A stretch of DNA of 64,000 nucleotides. Origin: Chromatiales bacterium (GTDB taxonomy: Bacteria; Pseudomonadota; Gammaproteobacteria; Steroidobacterales; GCA-2729495). Positions 35,976 through 45,221 of this stretch are shown in pieces. A program made the translations under genes and the position numbers. How positions within the stretch are numbered: position 1 is the first letter of the stretch; every line of letters starts with the position of its first letter. Under the pieces are notes generated by a model. It made no database searches. It saw only the letters and a list, made by a program, of their open reading frames with translations, and was not told the origin of the DNA. Where the stretch lies: assembly GCA_024234935.1 (NCBI GenBank), contig JACKNI010000001.1, positions 248,001-312,000 of the forward strand, in the 5' to 3' direction.

Positions 35976-37343
35976 ATGAATCGAGGTCTCATGCTGGTCG
36001 CGTCGGCTCTGCTGGCGGCACTGTTGTCGGCCTGTGCAAAGCCTCCGGCTGGTTCCGGCTCCGGCGCCGGAGAGCCTGCGCCCGAGGCCAGCGGGCGCAA
36101 GATTCTCTACTGGAAATCTTCCATGGACCCAACCTTTGTCGCAAAAAGCGCCGGAAAGGATGGGATGGGCATGGATCTCGTGCCCGTCTATGAAGGAGAG
36201 CTGGATGATGGCCCGCCGGGGAGCGTGCGCATTGATCCGGCGACGATTCAGAACATCGGTGTCACCACTGAAGTGGTGCAGTTGAAGCAACTGACCCGCG
36301 ACATCCGTACCGTGGGGCGTGTCGGCTATGACGAGACGAAAGTGCGTCGCATCGCGCCGAAAATCGGCGGCTGGATTGAGGCCCAGTACATCAATTTTGC
36401 AGGCCAGGTCGTGCGGCGGGGCGAGCCATTGCTGGAAATCTACAGCCCCGAACTGGTGGCTACCCAGGAGGAGTACCTGGTGGCGCTCCGGTACCGGGAG
36501 CGCCTTGAGGAAAGCACATTGCCGGACGCCGTTGCAGGTGGCGTCGATCTCGTCCGTTCTGTCGAGATGCGATTGCGCTACTGGAATGTGACGGACCAGC
36601 AGATAAAGGCGTTGCGCGAGCGTGGTGAGATTACGCGCACGATGGTGGTGTACGCACCATTCAGCGGGATTGTCGTCGAGCGCAATATCCCGGAAGGCGG
36701 ATTTCTGCAGCCTGGTCAGACTGTTTATGCAATCGCAGACATTGCCACAGTGTGGGTCTATGCGAACGTTTACGAGTATGAGGCACCGTGGTTGCACGTT
36801 GGTCAGGAGGCCGAGATGGCCTTGGCCTATCAACCCGGGGCCACTTATCGGGGCAGGGTCGCGTATGTGTATCCCTACCTGGACCAGAAAACCCGCACCA
36901 TCGAGGTGCGTATGCAGTTTTCCAATACGCCGGATTTCGATCTCAAACCTGATATGTGGGCAAATGTCACGCTCCATAGCGAAGTAGCCCGTGAGGGGCT
37001 CGCGGTACCAATCCAGGCAGTGATTCGCGGCGGGCAACGGGACACCGCCATCGTGGCCCTCGATGGCGGGCGCTTCGAGCCTCGTGAGATTCAGCTCGGT
37101 GTACAGACCGGGGATGAATTTGAGGTGCGTGCGGGCCTGGCAGCGGGTGATCGTGTCGTCACCTCGGCCCAGTTCCTGATCAACTCCGAGAGCAACCTGC
37201 AGTCTGCGGTTCGCAAGATGATTGGCGGGGCACCGGCTGCCGAGCCAGCAGAGGCTGTCAAAATGCCGGAAGGTGAAATGTCGCCCCCGGCACCTGCTGA
37301 TGCCGGGGCCGCACCGGCGCATTCCGGGCACGTCCACGAGTAG
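35976..37343 (+). CDS. cusB: Copper/silver efflux adaptor CusB, lipoprotein
   Basis: This is the periplasmic adaptor linking CusA and CusC. The 455-residue precursor has a lipobox LLSAC (C20), then a heavy-metal-binding segment YWKSSMDPTF followed by GMGMDLVPVYEGE. The methionines M50, M64 and M66 match in spacing the Cu(I)-binding methionines M49, M64 and M66 of E. coli CusB. Barrel-sandwich and helical hairpin parts follow (RIAPKIGGWIEAQYINFAG). The C-terminus is rich in proline, alanine and histidine (HSGHVHE). It lies 17 bp after cusC. Confidence 0.95.
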   Translation: MNRGLMLVASALLAALLSACAKPPAGSGSGAGEPAPEASGRKILYWKSSMDPTFVAKSAGKDGMGMDLVPVYEGELDDGPPGSVRIDPATIQNIGVTTEVVQLKQLTRDIRTVGRVGYDETKVRRIAPKIGGWIEAQYINFAGQVVRRGEPLLEIYSPELVATQEEYLVALRYRERLEESTLPDAVAGGVDLVRSVEMRLRYWNVTDQQIKALRERGEITRTMVVYAPFSGIVVERNIPEGGFLQPGQTVYAIADIATVWVYANVYEYEAPWLHVGQEAEMALAYQPGATYRGRVAYVYPYLDQKTRTIEVRMQFSNTPDFDLKPDMWANVTLHSEVAREGLAVPIQAVIRGGQRDTAIVALDGGRFEPREIQLGVQTGDEFEVRAGLAAGDRVVTSAQFLINSESNLQSAVRKMIGGAPAAEPAEAVKMPEGEMSPPAPADAGAAPAHSGHVHE

Positions 37344-37348
37344 CGGCC

Positions 37349-40300
37349 ATGCTGAAACGCATTATCGAGGCATCAGTGCGTAATCAGCTGCTGGTATTGC
37401 TGGCTACCGCAGCGGTTATCGGCGCCGGTATTTATGCCTTTCGAAATATCCCGCTCGACGCGCTTCCCGATGTGAGTGATGTCCAGGTCATCATATTCAC
37501 CGAGTGGCCCGGACAACCCCCGCAGATAGTGGAAGACCAGGTTACCTATCCGCTGACGACCACAATGCTTGCTGTCGCCAAGGCAAAGGTCGTGCGGGGC
37601 TACTCTTTTTTCGGGCTCTCTTTCGTCTACGTCATCTTCGAGGATGGCACTGATATTTACTGGGCGCGTAGCCGGGTCCTTGAGTACCTGAGCTTCGTGC
37701 AGAACCAGTTGCCCCCTGAAGTCACGCCGGTTCTCGGCCCCGATGCGACACCTGTAGGCTGGGTTTTCGAGTATGCCGTGGTTGACCGCACTGGCAAGCA
37801 CGATCTGTCGCAGCTGCGGAGTATTCAGGACTGGTTCGTGCGCTATCAACTGCAGACCGTTCCCGGAGTTGCCAACGTGGCAACTGCGGGGGGATTCGTC
37901 AAGCAGTATCAGGTCACGGTTGATCCCAACAAGTTACTTGCCTACCACCTGCCGCTCGGCACGGTCATGCAGGCGATCCGGCGTAGCAACAATGACGTGG
38001 GTGGCCGCGTCATCGAGTATGCCGAGGCTGAGTATATGGTCGAGGGTATCGGCTATATCGAGCAAGTACGGGATATCGAGCAGGTTCCGGTCGGAACAGG
38101 CGATGACGGTACTCCCGTCCTGGTGCGTGATATTGCCGACGTGACGCTTGGGCCTGATATCCGCCGGGGTGCTGTTCAACTTGATGGTGACGGCGATGCG
38201 GTGATCGGCATCATCGAAATGCGCTACGGCAACAACGCCCTCGCTGTGATTGACCGTGTCAAGAAAAGGATCGAATTGCTCAAACCCGGACTTCCAGACG
38301 GCGTCGAGATAGTACCTGTTTACGACCGTTCGGCGCTGATCAACCGCGCCCAGTCAATGCTGCAGATGAAGCTTCTTGAAGAAAGCCTGATTGTTGCGGC
38401 GGTCTGCCTTGTGTTTCTGTTGCATCTGCGCTCCGCATTTGTGGCCATTTTCACGTTACCGGTCGGAATCCTGGCCGCCATGGCCATCATGTATTTTCAG
38501 GGTCTCGGGGCGAACATCATGTCACTCGGTGGGATTGCCATTGCGATCGGTGCCATGGTCGATGGCGCGATCGTGATGATCGAGAACACCCATAAACACA
38601 TGGAGCGTGATCAAGGCCGGAAGCCGCACTGGGAAATCATTCTGGATTCGACCAGGGAGGTCGGGCCGGCGTTGTTCAGCTCACTCATGATTATTGCGGT
38701 TTCATTTTTCCCGGTTTTTGCACTGACAGGTCAGTCAGGCCGCATGTTTTCACCGCTCGCCTTTACGAAGACTTACGCCATGGCAGCGGCGGCAGTCCTG
38801 GCGATTACGGTGGTCCCTGTGTTGATGGGACACCTCATCCGCGGCCGTATCCCGCCTGAGGGGCGGAACCCGATCAACCGGTTTCTGAGCTGGGCGTATC
38901 GCCCGATACTTCGTGGAGCGTTGCGGCTGCGTTGGGTGGTTCTTGGAGCTGCCCTGGTTCTGCTAGTGGCGACAGTGGTTCCCTACAAGCAACTCGGTGC
39001 GGAGTTTATCCCGCCGCTCAATGAGGGCGATCTTCTCTATATGCCTTCGTTGCTGCCGGGTGTCTCCATTACCGAGGCGCAAGCTGTCGCACAGCAGACC
39101 AATCAGTTGATCATGACCGTGCCTGAAGTCAAACATGCGCTCGCCAAGATTGGCCGTGCGCGGACCCCGCTGGATCCGGCACCATTGTCCATGATGGAAA
39201 CAACGATCATCCTCAAGCCGGAGGGGGAATGGCGGCCCGGGATGACGATGGAGCGCCTGACCGAAGAACTGGATGGGCTGATTCGATTTCCGGGCGTTAC
39301 CAATGCGTGGACCATGCCGATCAAGACACGCATCGACATGCTATCCACGGGGATCAAGACGCCCGTGGGCATAAAGCTTACCGGACCGGATCTGGGCGTT
39401 TTGGAGGAACTGGGAAAGCAGGTTGAACCTCTGGTCCGTGACATTCCTGGCACGCGCAGCGTGTATGCCGAACGGGTTGCGGGCGGCTACTACATGTCCT
39501 TCGTGGTCAAGCGGCTTGAGGCGGCCCGTTATGGTTTGACGGTGCAGGACGTACTCGACGTGATCCAGTCCGCCATCGGTGGCATGAATGTCACTACGAC
39601 CGTCGAGGGGCTGGAGCGCTATCCGGTGAACCTGCGCTACGCGCGCGATCTTCGCCAGAGCCCGGAAGCACTACGCCGCGTGTTGCTGGCAACGCCCACC
39701 GGTGTGCAGGTGCCATTGGGCCAGGTGGCGGACATCTTTCCGCGTATGGGGCCGCCGGCGATAAAGACGGAGGGCGCACAGCCGCAAGCCTGGATCTACG
39801 TGGACATCAATGCCGATCAGGACGTTGGCACGTATGTGGCCCGTGCAAAGCAGGCAGTGGCGTCAGGCCTGAGCTTGCCTGCGGGATATACGGTGCAGTG
39901 GAGCGGCCAGTACCAATACATGCAGGAAGCGGAAAGCCGGCTCAGGGTAGTCGTTCCGATCACGCTGTTGATCATATTCCTGCTGCTATACATCACCTTC
40001 CATAGCGTAACCAAGGTCTGCATCGTGATGCTCACGCTACCGTTCGCGGTGGTCGGTGGAATCTGGTTCATGTGGTTGCTTGGCTACAACATGAGCGTAG
40101 CCGTGATGGTGGGCTTCATCGCACTCGCGGGCGTCGCGACAGAGATCGGCGTGGTGATGATCGTCTACCTTGATCATGCATTCGAGGTCAGGCGAGCGCA
40201 GGTTTCCCGCTTGAGTGCGGAGGATCTCTACGATGCCATCATGGCGGGAGCGGGTGAGCGGGTTCGACCAATCGTGATGACAGCGACTGCGGTGATTGCC

Positions 40301-40495
40301 GGCCTGCTGCCGATCATGTGGAGTGATGAGACCGGGTCGCGCGTCATGAAGCGCATCGCTGCACCAATGGTGGGCGGGATGGTATCGGCAACGGTCCTCG
40401 CCTTGGTGATCCTGCCGATTGTTTACGCGATCTGGCGAGCGTGGCAATTGCGGCGGGAGCCGGAAATCAGGGATGCGTCATCTACGCCGTCGTGA
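37349..40495 (+). CDS. cusA: Copper/silver RND efflux pump CusA
   Basis: A 1048-residue heavy-metal RND transporter with twelve membrane helices and two periplasmic loops. The helix-4 motif GAMVDGAIVMIENTHKHME carries the proton-relay aspartate. The copper-binding methionine triad of E. coli CusA (573, 623, 672) is kept with identical spacing: M565 (LLYMPS), M615 (LSMMETT) and M664 (IDMLSTG). This favours Cu(I)/Ag(I) over zinc or cobalt. It starts 5 bp after cusB. Confidence 0.97.
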   Translation: MLKRIIEASVRNQLLVLLATAAVIGAGIYAFRNIPLDALPDVSDVQVIIFTEWPGQPPQIVEDQVTYPLTTTMLAVAKAKVVRGYSFFGLSFVYVIFEDGTDIYWARSRVLEYLSFVQNQLPPEVTPVLGPDATPVGWVFEYAVVDRTGKHDLSQLRSIQDWFVRYQLQTVPGVANVATAGGFVKQYQVTVDPNKLLAYHLPLGTVMQAIRRSNNDVGGRVIEYAEAEYMVEGIGYIEQVRDIEQVPVGTGDDGTPVLVRDIADVTLGPDIRRGAVQLDGDGDAVIGIIEMRYGNNALAVIDRVKKRIELLKPGLPDGVEIVPVYDRSALINRAQSMLQMKLLEESLIVAAVCLVFLLHLRSAFVAIFTLPVGILAAMAIMYFQGLGANIMSLGGIAIAIGAMVDGAIVMIENTHKHMERDQGRKPHWEIILDSTREVGPALFSSLMIIAVSFFPVFALTGQSGRMFSPLAFTKTYAMAAAAVLAITVVPVLMGHLIRGRIPPEGRNPINRFLSWAYRPILRGALRLRWVVLGAALVLLVATVVPYKQLGAEFIPPLNEGDLLYMPSLLPGVSITEAQAVAQQTNQLIMTVPEVKHALAKIGRARTPLDPAPLSMMETTIILKPEGEWRPGMTMERLTEELDGLIRFPGVTNAWTMPIKTRIDMLSTGIKTPVGIKLTGPDLGVLEELGKQVEPLVRDIPGTRSVYAERVAGGYYMSFVVKRLEAARYGLTVQDVLDVIQSAIGGMNVTTTVEGLERYPVNLRYARDLRQSPEALRRVLLATPTGVQVPLGQVADIFPRMGPPAIKTEGAQPQAWIYVDINADQDVGTYVARAKQAVASGLSLPAGYTVQWSGQYQYMQEAESRLRVVVPITLLIIFLLLYITFHSVTKVCIVMLTLPFAVVGGIWFMWLLGYNMSVAVMVGFIALAGVATEIGVVMIVYLDHAFEVRRAQVSRLSAEDLYDAIMAGAGERVRPIVMTATAVIAGLLPIMWSDETGSRVMKRIAAPMVGGMVSATVLALVILPIVYAIWRAWQLRREPEIRDASSTPS

Positions 40496-40682
40496 AGACG
40501 TCTGCTTCCATCGGTAGCGATGGCGGAGTGCGCTCCACAATGGTACCTGGAGCTGATCATGGCGATTATTTCGAGATAACTTCCAGCGCAAGATAGCCAT
40601 TCAAGGTGGTTGGTCGGGTTATTGCCGGTTGGCGGATCAGCATTAATCGTTATCAGTTTGGCAGTTTCTGGAGGACGGAATA

Positions 40683-41051
40683 ATGAATGGACGGATGCTT
40701 GGTATTGCGGCGCTTGTGAGTGCCGGGGTACTTGTTACGGGAACAGTCACACTGATGTCATTGCCGGCTGCCGTCGCAGGCCCGGATGTGACCATGCCGA
40801 CCAATGCTGCTGAATACGCATCGGAAGCAGCAAGGTACCAGCAGGAGGCATCGACGCTCGAGGCGAGTGCCAGGCGGCATGCCGATATGGCTGCGCATTA
40901 CAAGCACCGCGCGAGCGGTGGTGGCAAGCAGGCGACTTCGCTTGGCAGTCTCGCCAGTCACTGCGAGAAGCTTGCGAAAGCCTATGCCACGGCGGCAGCT
41001 GAAGCGCGCGAGATGGCAAAGTCTCTGCAGGAAATGTCCACAGCAGGCTGA
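40683..41051 (+). CDS. Small periplasmic helical protein of metal-resistance clusters
   Basis: The 122-residue precursor has a signal peptide (about 8-32, ending AAVAG). The mature part is almost all helix, rich in Ala, Glu and Lys, with repeated AEYASEAARYQQEASTLEAS-like heptads and a SHCEKLAKAYATAA motif holding the only cysteine beside a histidine. I know similar unnamed proteins next to metal efflux genes, but no function. Ribosome site GGAGGA precedes ATG 40683. It sits between cusA and the cytochrome gene, where cusF might be expected; it does not look like CusF. Confidence 0.75.
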   Translation: MNGRMLGIAALVSAGVLVTGTVTLMSLPAAVAGPDVTMPTNAAEYASEAARYQQEASTLEASARRHADMAAHYKHRASGGGKQATSLGSLASHCEKLAKAYATAAAEAREMAKSLQEMSTAG

Positions 41052-41082
41052 ACCGTTGCCTGGTTCGGACAGGAGACTGGCG

Positions 41083-41673
41083 ATGAAAGCGTTCGTAACA
41101 GCGTTGCTGATGGTACTGGTGGCTGGAGCTGGCGGAATCGCGGTACTGCTTTGGTCCGGGGTCTACAACGTGGCCGCGGATGAGCCTCACAGCCGCGCGG
41201 TACATGAATTTCTGGAAGTCGGTCGTGAGCGGTCGGTGGCGGTACGGGCGCTTGACATCGATGTGCCTGACCTCGCCGATCCCGAGTTGCTGGAGCGGGG
41301 CGCGGGTAACTACGCAGCGATGTGCGAGACCTGTCACTTGCGTCCCGGACTGGCTGACTCGGAACTGCGTCGCGGCCTCTACCCGCAGCCGCCAGCGCTG
41401 GCTGATGCCCGGGCTGACAGCAACTCGGCCCGTGATTTCTGGATCATCAAGCACGGCCTCAAGGCGACCGGTATGGCGGCGTGGGGCCGGAGCATGGACG
41501 ATGACTCCATTTGGGGCATGGTGGCATTCCTGCGCTGGTTGCCAGACCGTGATGAGGGCGAGTACCTGGCAGCTGTCGCTGCCAGCAGCGGCCATTCTCA
41601 TGGTGGGGTCGATGATCCGATGCATGAGACACGATCCGATCAGATGCACGAGCACGATGACCACGACCATTAG
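41083..41673 (+). CDS. Monohaem cytochrome c with His/Met-rich C-terminal tail
   Basis: The 196-residue protein has an N-terminal signal or anchor (about 4-25), one haem site CETCH (81-85) and a likely distal methionine M131 in TGMAAWG. The last 26 residues (171-196) are metal-ligand rich: histidines 171, 173, 181, 189, 191, 194 and 196, and methionines 180 and 188. The part of the gene encoding this tail's end overlaps the start of copA by 17 bases. A role as periplasmic copper-binding redox protein is inference. Confidence 0.88.
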   Translation: MKAFVTALLMVLVAGAGGIAVLLWSGVYNVAADEPHSRAVHEFLEVGRERSVAVRALDIDVPDLADPELLERGAGNYAAMCETCHLRPGLADSELRRGLYPQPPALADARADSNSARDFWIIKHGLKATGMAAWGRSMDDDSIWGMVAFLRWLPDRDEGEYLAAVAASSGHSHGGVDDPMHETRSDQMHEHDDHDH

Positions 41674-43780
41674 CAAGAGCAGGGTTGTGTATACCTGTCC
41701 AATGCATCCGGAGGTCAGGCAGGACCATCCGGGTATCTGCCCCAAGTGCGGGATGACGCTGGAGCCCGAGATTCCGATTCTGGATGAGGAAGAAAACGTC
41801 GAGCTGGCCGATTTCCGGCGGCGCTTCTGGTGGACGCTGCCACTGACGGTCGTGGTGACATTTCTGGCGATGGCTGGTCACCGACTCGGCTTATTGCCCG
41901 GCAATTTGCAGAGTTGGGTTGAACTGGCGCTGGCCACACCCGTGGTGCTGTGGGCCGGCTGGCCCTTCTTCAGCCGATGCGCTGCATCCATCGTTTATCG
42001 CAGCCCGAACATGTGGACACTCATTGGCATGGGTACCGGGGCGGCCTACGTTTACAGCGCTGTTGCCACCGTTGCGCCCGGCGTTTTTCCCGACGACTTC
42101 GTGCAGATGGGACGTGTCGGTGTTTACTTCGAGGCAGCGGCAGTCATCATTTCCCTGACATTGCTGGGACAGATGCTTGAGCTCAAGGCGCGGTCGCAGA
42201 CATCGGCGGCAATCAAGGGGCTGCTTGGCCTTGCTCCGAAAACTGCACGCCGCATCAATGCAGACGGCAGTGAAGCAGATGTCCCACTGACCCATGTACA
42301 CGTTGGGGACCAGTTGCGCGTCCGGCCCGGTGAGAAAGTGCCGGTGGATGGCGTGGTCGTTGAGGGCCGCAGCGCCGTGGATGAGTCCATGCTGACCGGT
42401 GAGCCGCTGCCGGTGACCAAGCGGTCTGGTGATCTGCTCATCGGCGCCACTATCAATATGTCGGGCGGACTCATCATGCGAGCCGACAAGGTGGGTGCGC
42501 AGACGGTGCTGTCGCGGATCGTGCAGCTTGTGGCGCAGGCGCAGCGTTCCCGTGCTCCCATGCAACGCATGGCCGATCACGTGGCCGGCTATTTCATCGT
42601 GGTGGTCATTCTGAGTGCGGTGCTCACCTTTCTCGTGTGGGGCACGTTTGGACCGGAACCCAGCTGGGTCTACGGCATGATCAATGCCGTCGCCGTACTC
42701 ATCATCGCCTGTCCGTGTGCCCTGGGGCTGGCGACACCCATGTCGATCATGGTCGCCACAGGCAATGCAGCGACCCAGGGCATATTGTTTCGGGATGCGG
42801 CAGCGATCGAGAAATTTCGTCAGGTGGATACTCTGATCGTGGACAAGACGGGGACGCTGACCGAAGGCCGGCCACAGTTTCAGCGTGTGGTGCCGGGTGC
42901 CGGATTCGATGAAAAGGAAGTGTTGGGTCTGGCGGCCAGCCTGGACCAGGGCAGCGAACACCCGCTGGCCCATGCAATCGTCGCGGCCGCAAAGGAGCAG
43001 GGTCTGGTCCTGGAGAAAGCGGATGAATTCGAGTCTGGTACCGGCATCGGGGTTCGTGGTCGGGTTGGTGGTCGGAACCTTGTGCTTGGCAGTGCGATAC
43101 TGCTGACGCAGGCTCATGTTTCCGTCGAACCGCTGCGTGCGAAGGCAGAATCGCTTCGCGCCACTGGTGCCAGCGTCATGTTCCTTGCCGTGGATGGCAA
43201 GCTCGGCGGCATCCTGGCTGTGGCTGATCCGATAAAGAAAACCACGCCAGAGGCGTTGTCCGTTTTGCGTGACGCGGGTATCCGGGTGGTTATGGCCACA
43301 GGAGACGGTCTGACCACGGCACGTTCCGTAGCGACCGAGCTCTCCATTGATGAGGTTTACGGGGAGGTCCGTCCCCAGGACAAACTCGATCTCGTGGCTG
43401 GTCTGCAGGCCAAGGGTCGTGTTGTCGCCATGGCCGGTGATGGCATCAACGATGCGCCGGCGCTGGCCAAGGCGGATGTTGGCGTTGCCATGGGGACCGG
43501 GACGGATATAGCCATGAACAGCGCGCAGGTGACCCTCGTCAAAGGCGATCTGCGGGGCATCGCCCGCGCCAGGCTTATCTCGGAAAACACCGTCGCCAAC
43601 ATGCGGCAGAATCTGGTGTTCGCCTTTGTCTACAACGCGCTTGGGGTGCCGCTTGCAGCCGGTGTGCTGTATGGACTTACGGGTTGGCTGCTGTCGCCAA
43701 TGATCGCCGCATTGGCGATGAGTCTGAGTTCAGCTTCGGTTGTGATGAATGCACTGCGACTGCGGAAGTCGAAACCCTGA
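41657..43780 (+). CDS. copA: Copper-translocating P-type ATPase (CopA-like, P1B)
   Basis: The 707-residue ATPase exports Cu(I) from cytoplasm to periplasm. It lacks the usual N-terminal CxxC HMA domain and instead has a heavy-metal-binding segment with YTCPMHPEV and CPKCGM (residues 12-33). Membrane part and catalytic core are complete: TGEPLP, CPC 352-354 in IIACPCALG, phosphorylation D396 in DKTGTLTEG, HP motif at 435-436 (SEHPLA), and GDGINDAPALAKADVGVAMG. ATG 41657 lies inside the cytochrome gene; the long upstream frame is a shadow. The 3' end overlaps the convergent copD by 104 bp. Confidence 0.95.
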   Translation: MTTTISKSRVVYTCPMHPEVRQDHPGICPKCGMTLEPEIPILDEEENVELADFRRRFWWTLPLTVVVTFLAMAGHRLGLLPGNLQSWVELALATPVVLWAGWPFFSRCAASIVYRSPNMWTLIGMGTGAAYVYSAVATVAPGVFPDDFVQMGRVGVYFEAAAVIISLTLLGQMLELKARSQTSAAIKGLLGLAPKTARRINADGSEADVPLTHVHVGDQLRVRPGEKVPVDGVVVEGRSAVDESMLTGEPLPVTKRSGDLLIGATINMSGGLIMRADKVGAQTVLSRIVQLVAQAQRSRAPMQRMADHVAGYFIVVVILSAVLTFLVWGTFGPEPSWVYGMINAVAVLIIACPCALGLATPMSIMVATGNAATQGILFRDAAAIEKFRQVDTLIVDKTGTLTEGRPQFQRVVPGAGFDEKEVLGLAASLDQGSEHPLAHAIVAAAKEQGLVLEKADEFESGTGIGVRGRVGGRNLVLGSAILLTQAHVSVEPLRAKAESLRATGASVMFLAVDGKLGGILAVADPIKKTTPEALSVLRDAGIRVVMATGDGLTTARSVATELSIDEVYGEVRPQDKLDLVAGLQAKGRVVAMAGDGINDAPALAKADVGVAMGTGTDIAMNSAQVTLVKGDLRGIARARLISENTVANMRQNLVFAFVYNALGVPLAAGVLYGLTGWLLSPMIAALAMSLSSASVVMNALRLRKSKP

Positions 43781-44672
43781 TGTCTGACTTCCGGGGTGGT
43801 GCTTCGGGTGGTGTAGAGGCGAGCAGGGCGGAAAGCAGCACCACGATCAGCATGATCACGGCCTCGGCGCGAATCCCCCAGCGCATTTGCCTCGCTGCGC
43901 GGGGATCGCCTGCGACCAGTCGCGGGCTGAGCCGCAGTTTGTGATACGCGGCAATGCCCATCAGCACCGTGAACCAGGTGAACTTCATGATGAGCAGCTG
44001 CCCGTACCAGGTCTTCAGGAGCGCATCGGGTGTCCCCAGGTTAAGCAGGGCGGTGATGACCCCGACGATGGCCAATGAGCCGACAGCGACAAGTGCCAAG
44101 CCTGAGAATCGGATTACCGCTGGTGCCGCGGCTGCCGGCGTTTCCGTACCCAGCAGACGGTGTAGTGGCCACAGTGAACCGAGCCAGTAAGCGGCGCAGC
44201 TGACATGCAGGACCATCAGCGGCATCAGCAGGAAACCCGGATCACGGCTGGCCGGATGACCGATGAGGGCGCGGCTGATTGCCAGAACCAGCACTCCGCC
44301 CAGGAGCAAGCCCCGATGGTCTCGCCAGCTCCCCATCAGCAGTACAAAAAAGCCTGCGACCGCTACGGTATTCAACTGTTGCGGATTGAACCCACCGGCC
44401 AGAAGGCCACTGACAGCAAATATCGCCACGGCCCGTCGCAGGGTTGCCGTGAGTTGAGCGGTTACCGGTACCAGCAACATGAACCACGCGGTGCCCATTG
44501 CGAGCAGCATCAGTCCGACGTATGCCGCACGGCTCAGGACCAGGCCGTCAACGGGTGGCGCAACCTCCGCGAGGGGCGATACGCTGCCGCCGAGAGTTGT
44601 GTCGGCGAGTGCTGGCAGTGCGGCCATCATGAGACTGGCCAGTACGCCTGAAGCCGATGCTATATTCCTCAT
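43677..44672 (-). CDS. copD: CopD-family copper resistance membrane protein
   Basis: The 331-residue product starts with a hydrophobic leader (about 8-25) and has about eight membrane helices. The CopD features are in the second half: VLHVSCAAYWLGSLWPLHRLL, then WYGQLLIMKFTWFTVLMGIAAYHKLRLSPRL. CopD proteins are thought to move copper across the inner membrane. ATG 44672 was chosen; the frame is open another 110 codons. The last 40 or so residues (after LLASTPPEAP) overlap copA on the other strand and look like uncontrolled extension. Confidence 0.88.
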   Translation of the reverse strand: MRNIASASGVLASLMMAALPALADTTLGGSVSPLAEVAPPVDGLVLSRAAYVGLMLLAMGTAWFMLLVPVTAQLTATLRRAVAIFAVSGLLAGGFNPQQLNTVAVAGFFVLLMGSWRDHRGLLLGGVLVLAISRALIGHPASRDPGFLLMPLMVLHVSCAAYWLGSLWPLHRLLGTETPAAAAPAVIRFSGLALVAVGSLAIVGVITALLNLGTPDALLKTWYGQLLIMKFTWFTVLMGIAAYHKLRLSPRLVAGDPRAARQMRWGIRAEAVIMLIVVLLSALLASTPPEAPPRKSDIRVSTSAVAVHSSQPKLNSDSSPMRRSLATAANP

Positions 44673-44712
44673 CACCAAACTGGCGCCTTCAAGGTTGGCA
44701 TCAAAGATGATC

Positions 44713-45132
44713 ATGAACAGACGCAACCCGGTGATATTAGCGACCGTATATGGTCTGGCGCTAGCCAGTATCGTTTTCACGCGCGCCTTCAAGGCATTCA
44801 CGCTGGCTGAGGTGCTTGCGGTTTCCGCATTCATCTGTGGCCTTTTCATGTTCTGGCTCACGCGACGGCAGCAGCCGGGAGTCCGGCTGGCGCTGCCCGA
44901 ACGACTGATTGTGATCGGTTCCCTGCTTGGCCTGGTCGGGCTGCCGTTGAAACTGGTATTTAGCCTGCTCGGTGTTGGCGCGCCTGCCCATGACATGGCC
45001 AATCATGTGAGTACAGCGGGCAACCCTTTGCTGCTGCATGTTCATCACCTGTTCTTCAATCTCGGCTTCCTGGCTCTGCTGATCTCTGCCCTTGCCTGGA
45101 TGGTTGCCGCGATTCGGTGGCAGAGTGCCTGA
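44713..45132 (+). CDS. Hypothetical four-helix inner-membrane protein
   Basis: The 139-residue product has membrane segments at about 8-26, 30-48, 64-86 and 115-135. LPERLIVIGSLLGLVGLPLKL and the histidine-rich loop LLLHVHHLFFNLGFLAL are the notable parts. I do not recognise the family. It is divergent from copD with only 40 bp between starts, and is the last gene on the copper side before the second propeller gene. ATG 44707 two codons upstream is an equal alternative. Confidence 0.65.
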   Translation: MNRRNPVILATVYGLALASIVFTRAFKAFTLAEVLAVSAFICGLFMFWLTRRQQPGVRLALPERLIVIGSLLGLVGLPLKLVFSLLGVGAPAHDMANHVSTAGNPLLLHVHHLFFNLGFLALLISALAWMVAAIRWQSA

Positions 45133-45221
45133 CCAGCGTCACGGATAGATCCTTGAGGCTGAGGCCTTATGAACTTTGACCATTGCCGATGCCTACGTCC
45201 ACCGCCAGTTGCAAGAAATCC

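Noticed and set aside
35895..37337. Minus-strand open frame of about 480 codons opposite cusB
   Set aside because: Antisense shadow; the plus-strand protein is an unmistakable CusB.
41180..41656. Upstream extension of the copA reading frame
   Set aside because: It is the out-of-frame reading of the cytochrome gene; the protein starts at ATG 41657 just before the metal-binding segment.
45133..45221. Small plus-strand open frames at the right edge of the copper block
   Set aside because: They overlap the 3' end of the propeller gene and show no motif; no repeat matching the tRNA end was seen here.
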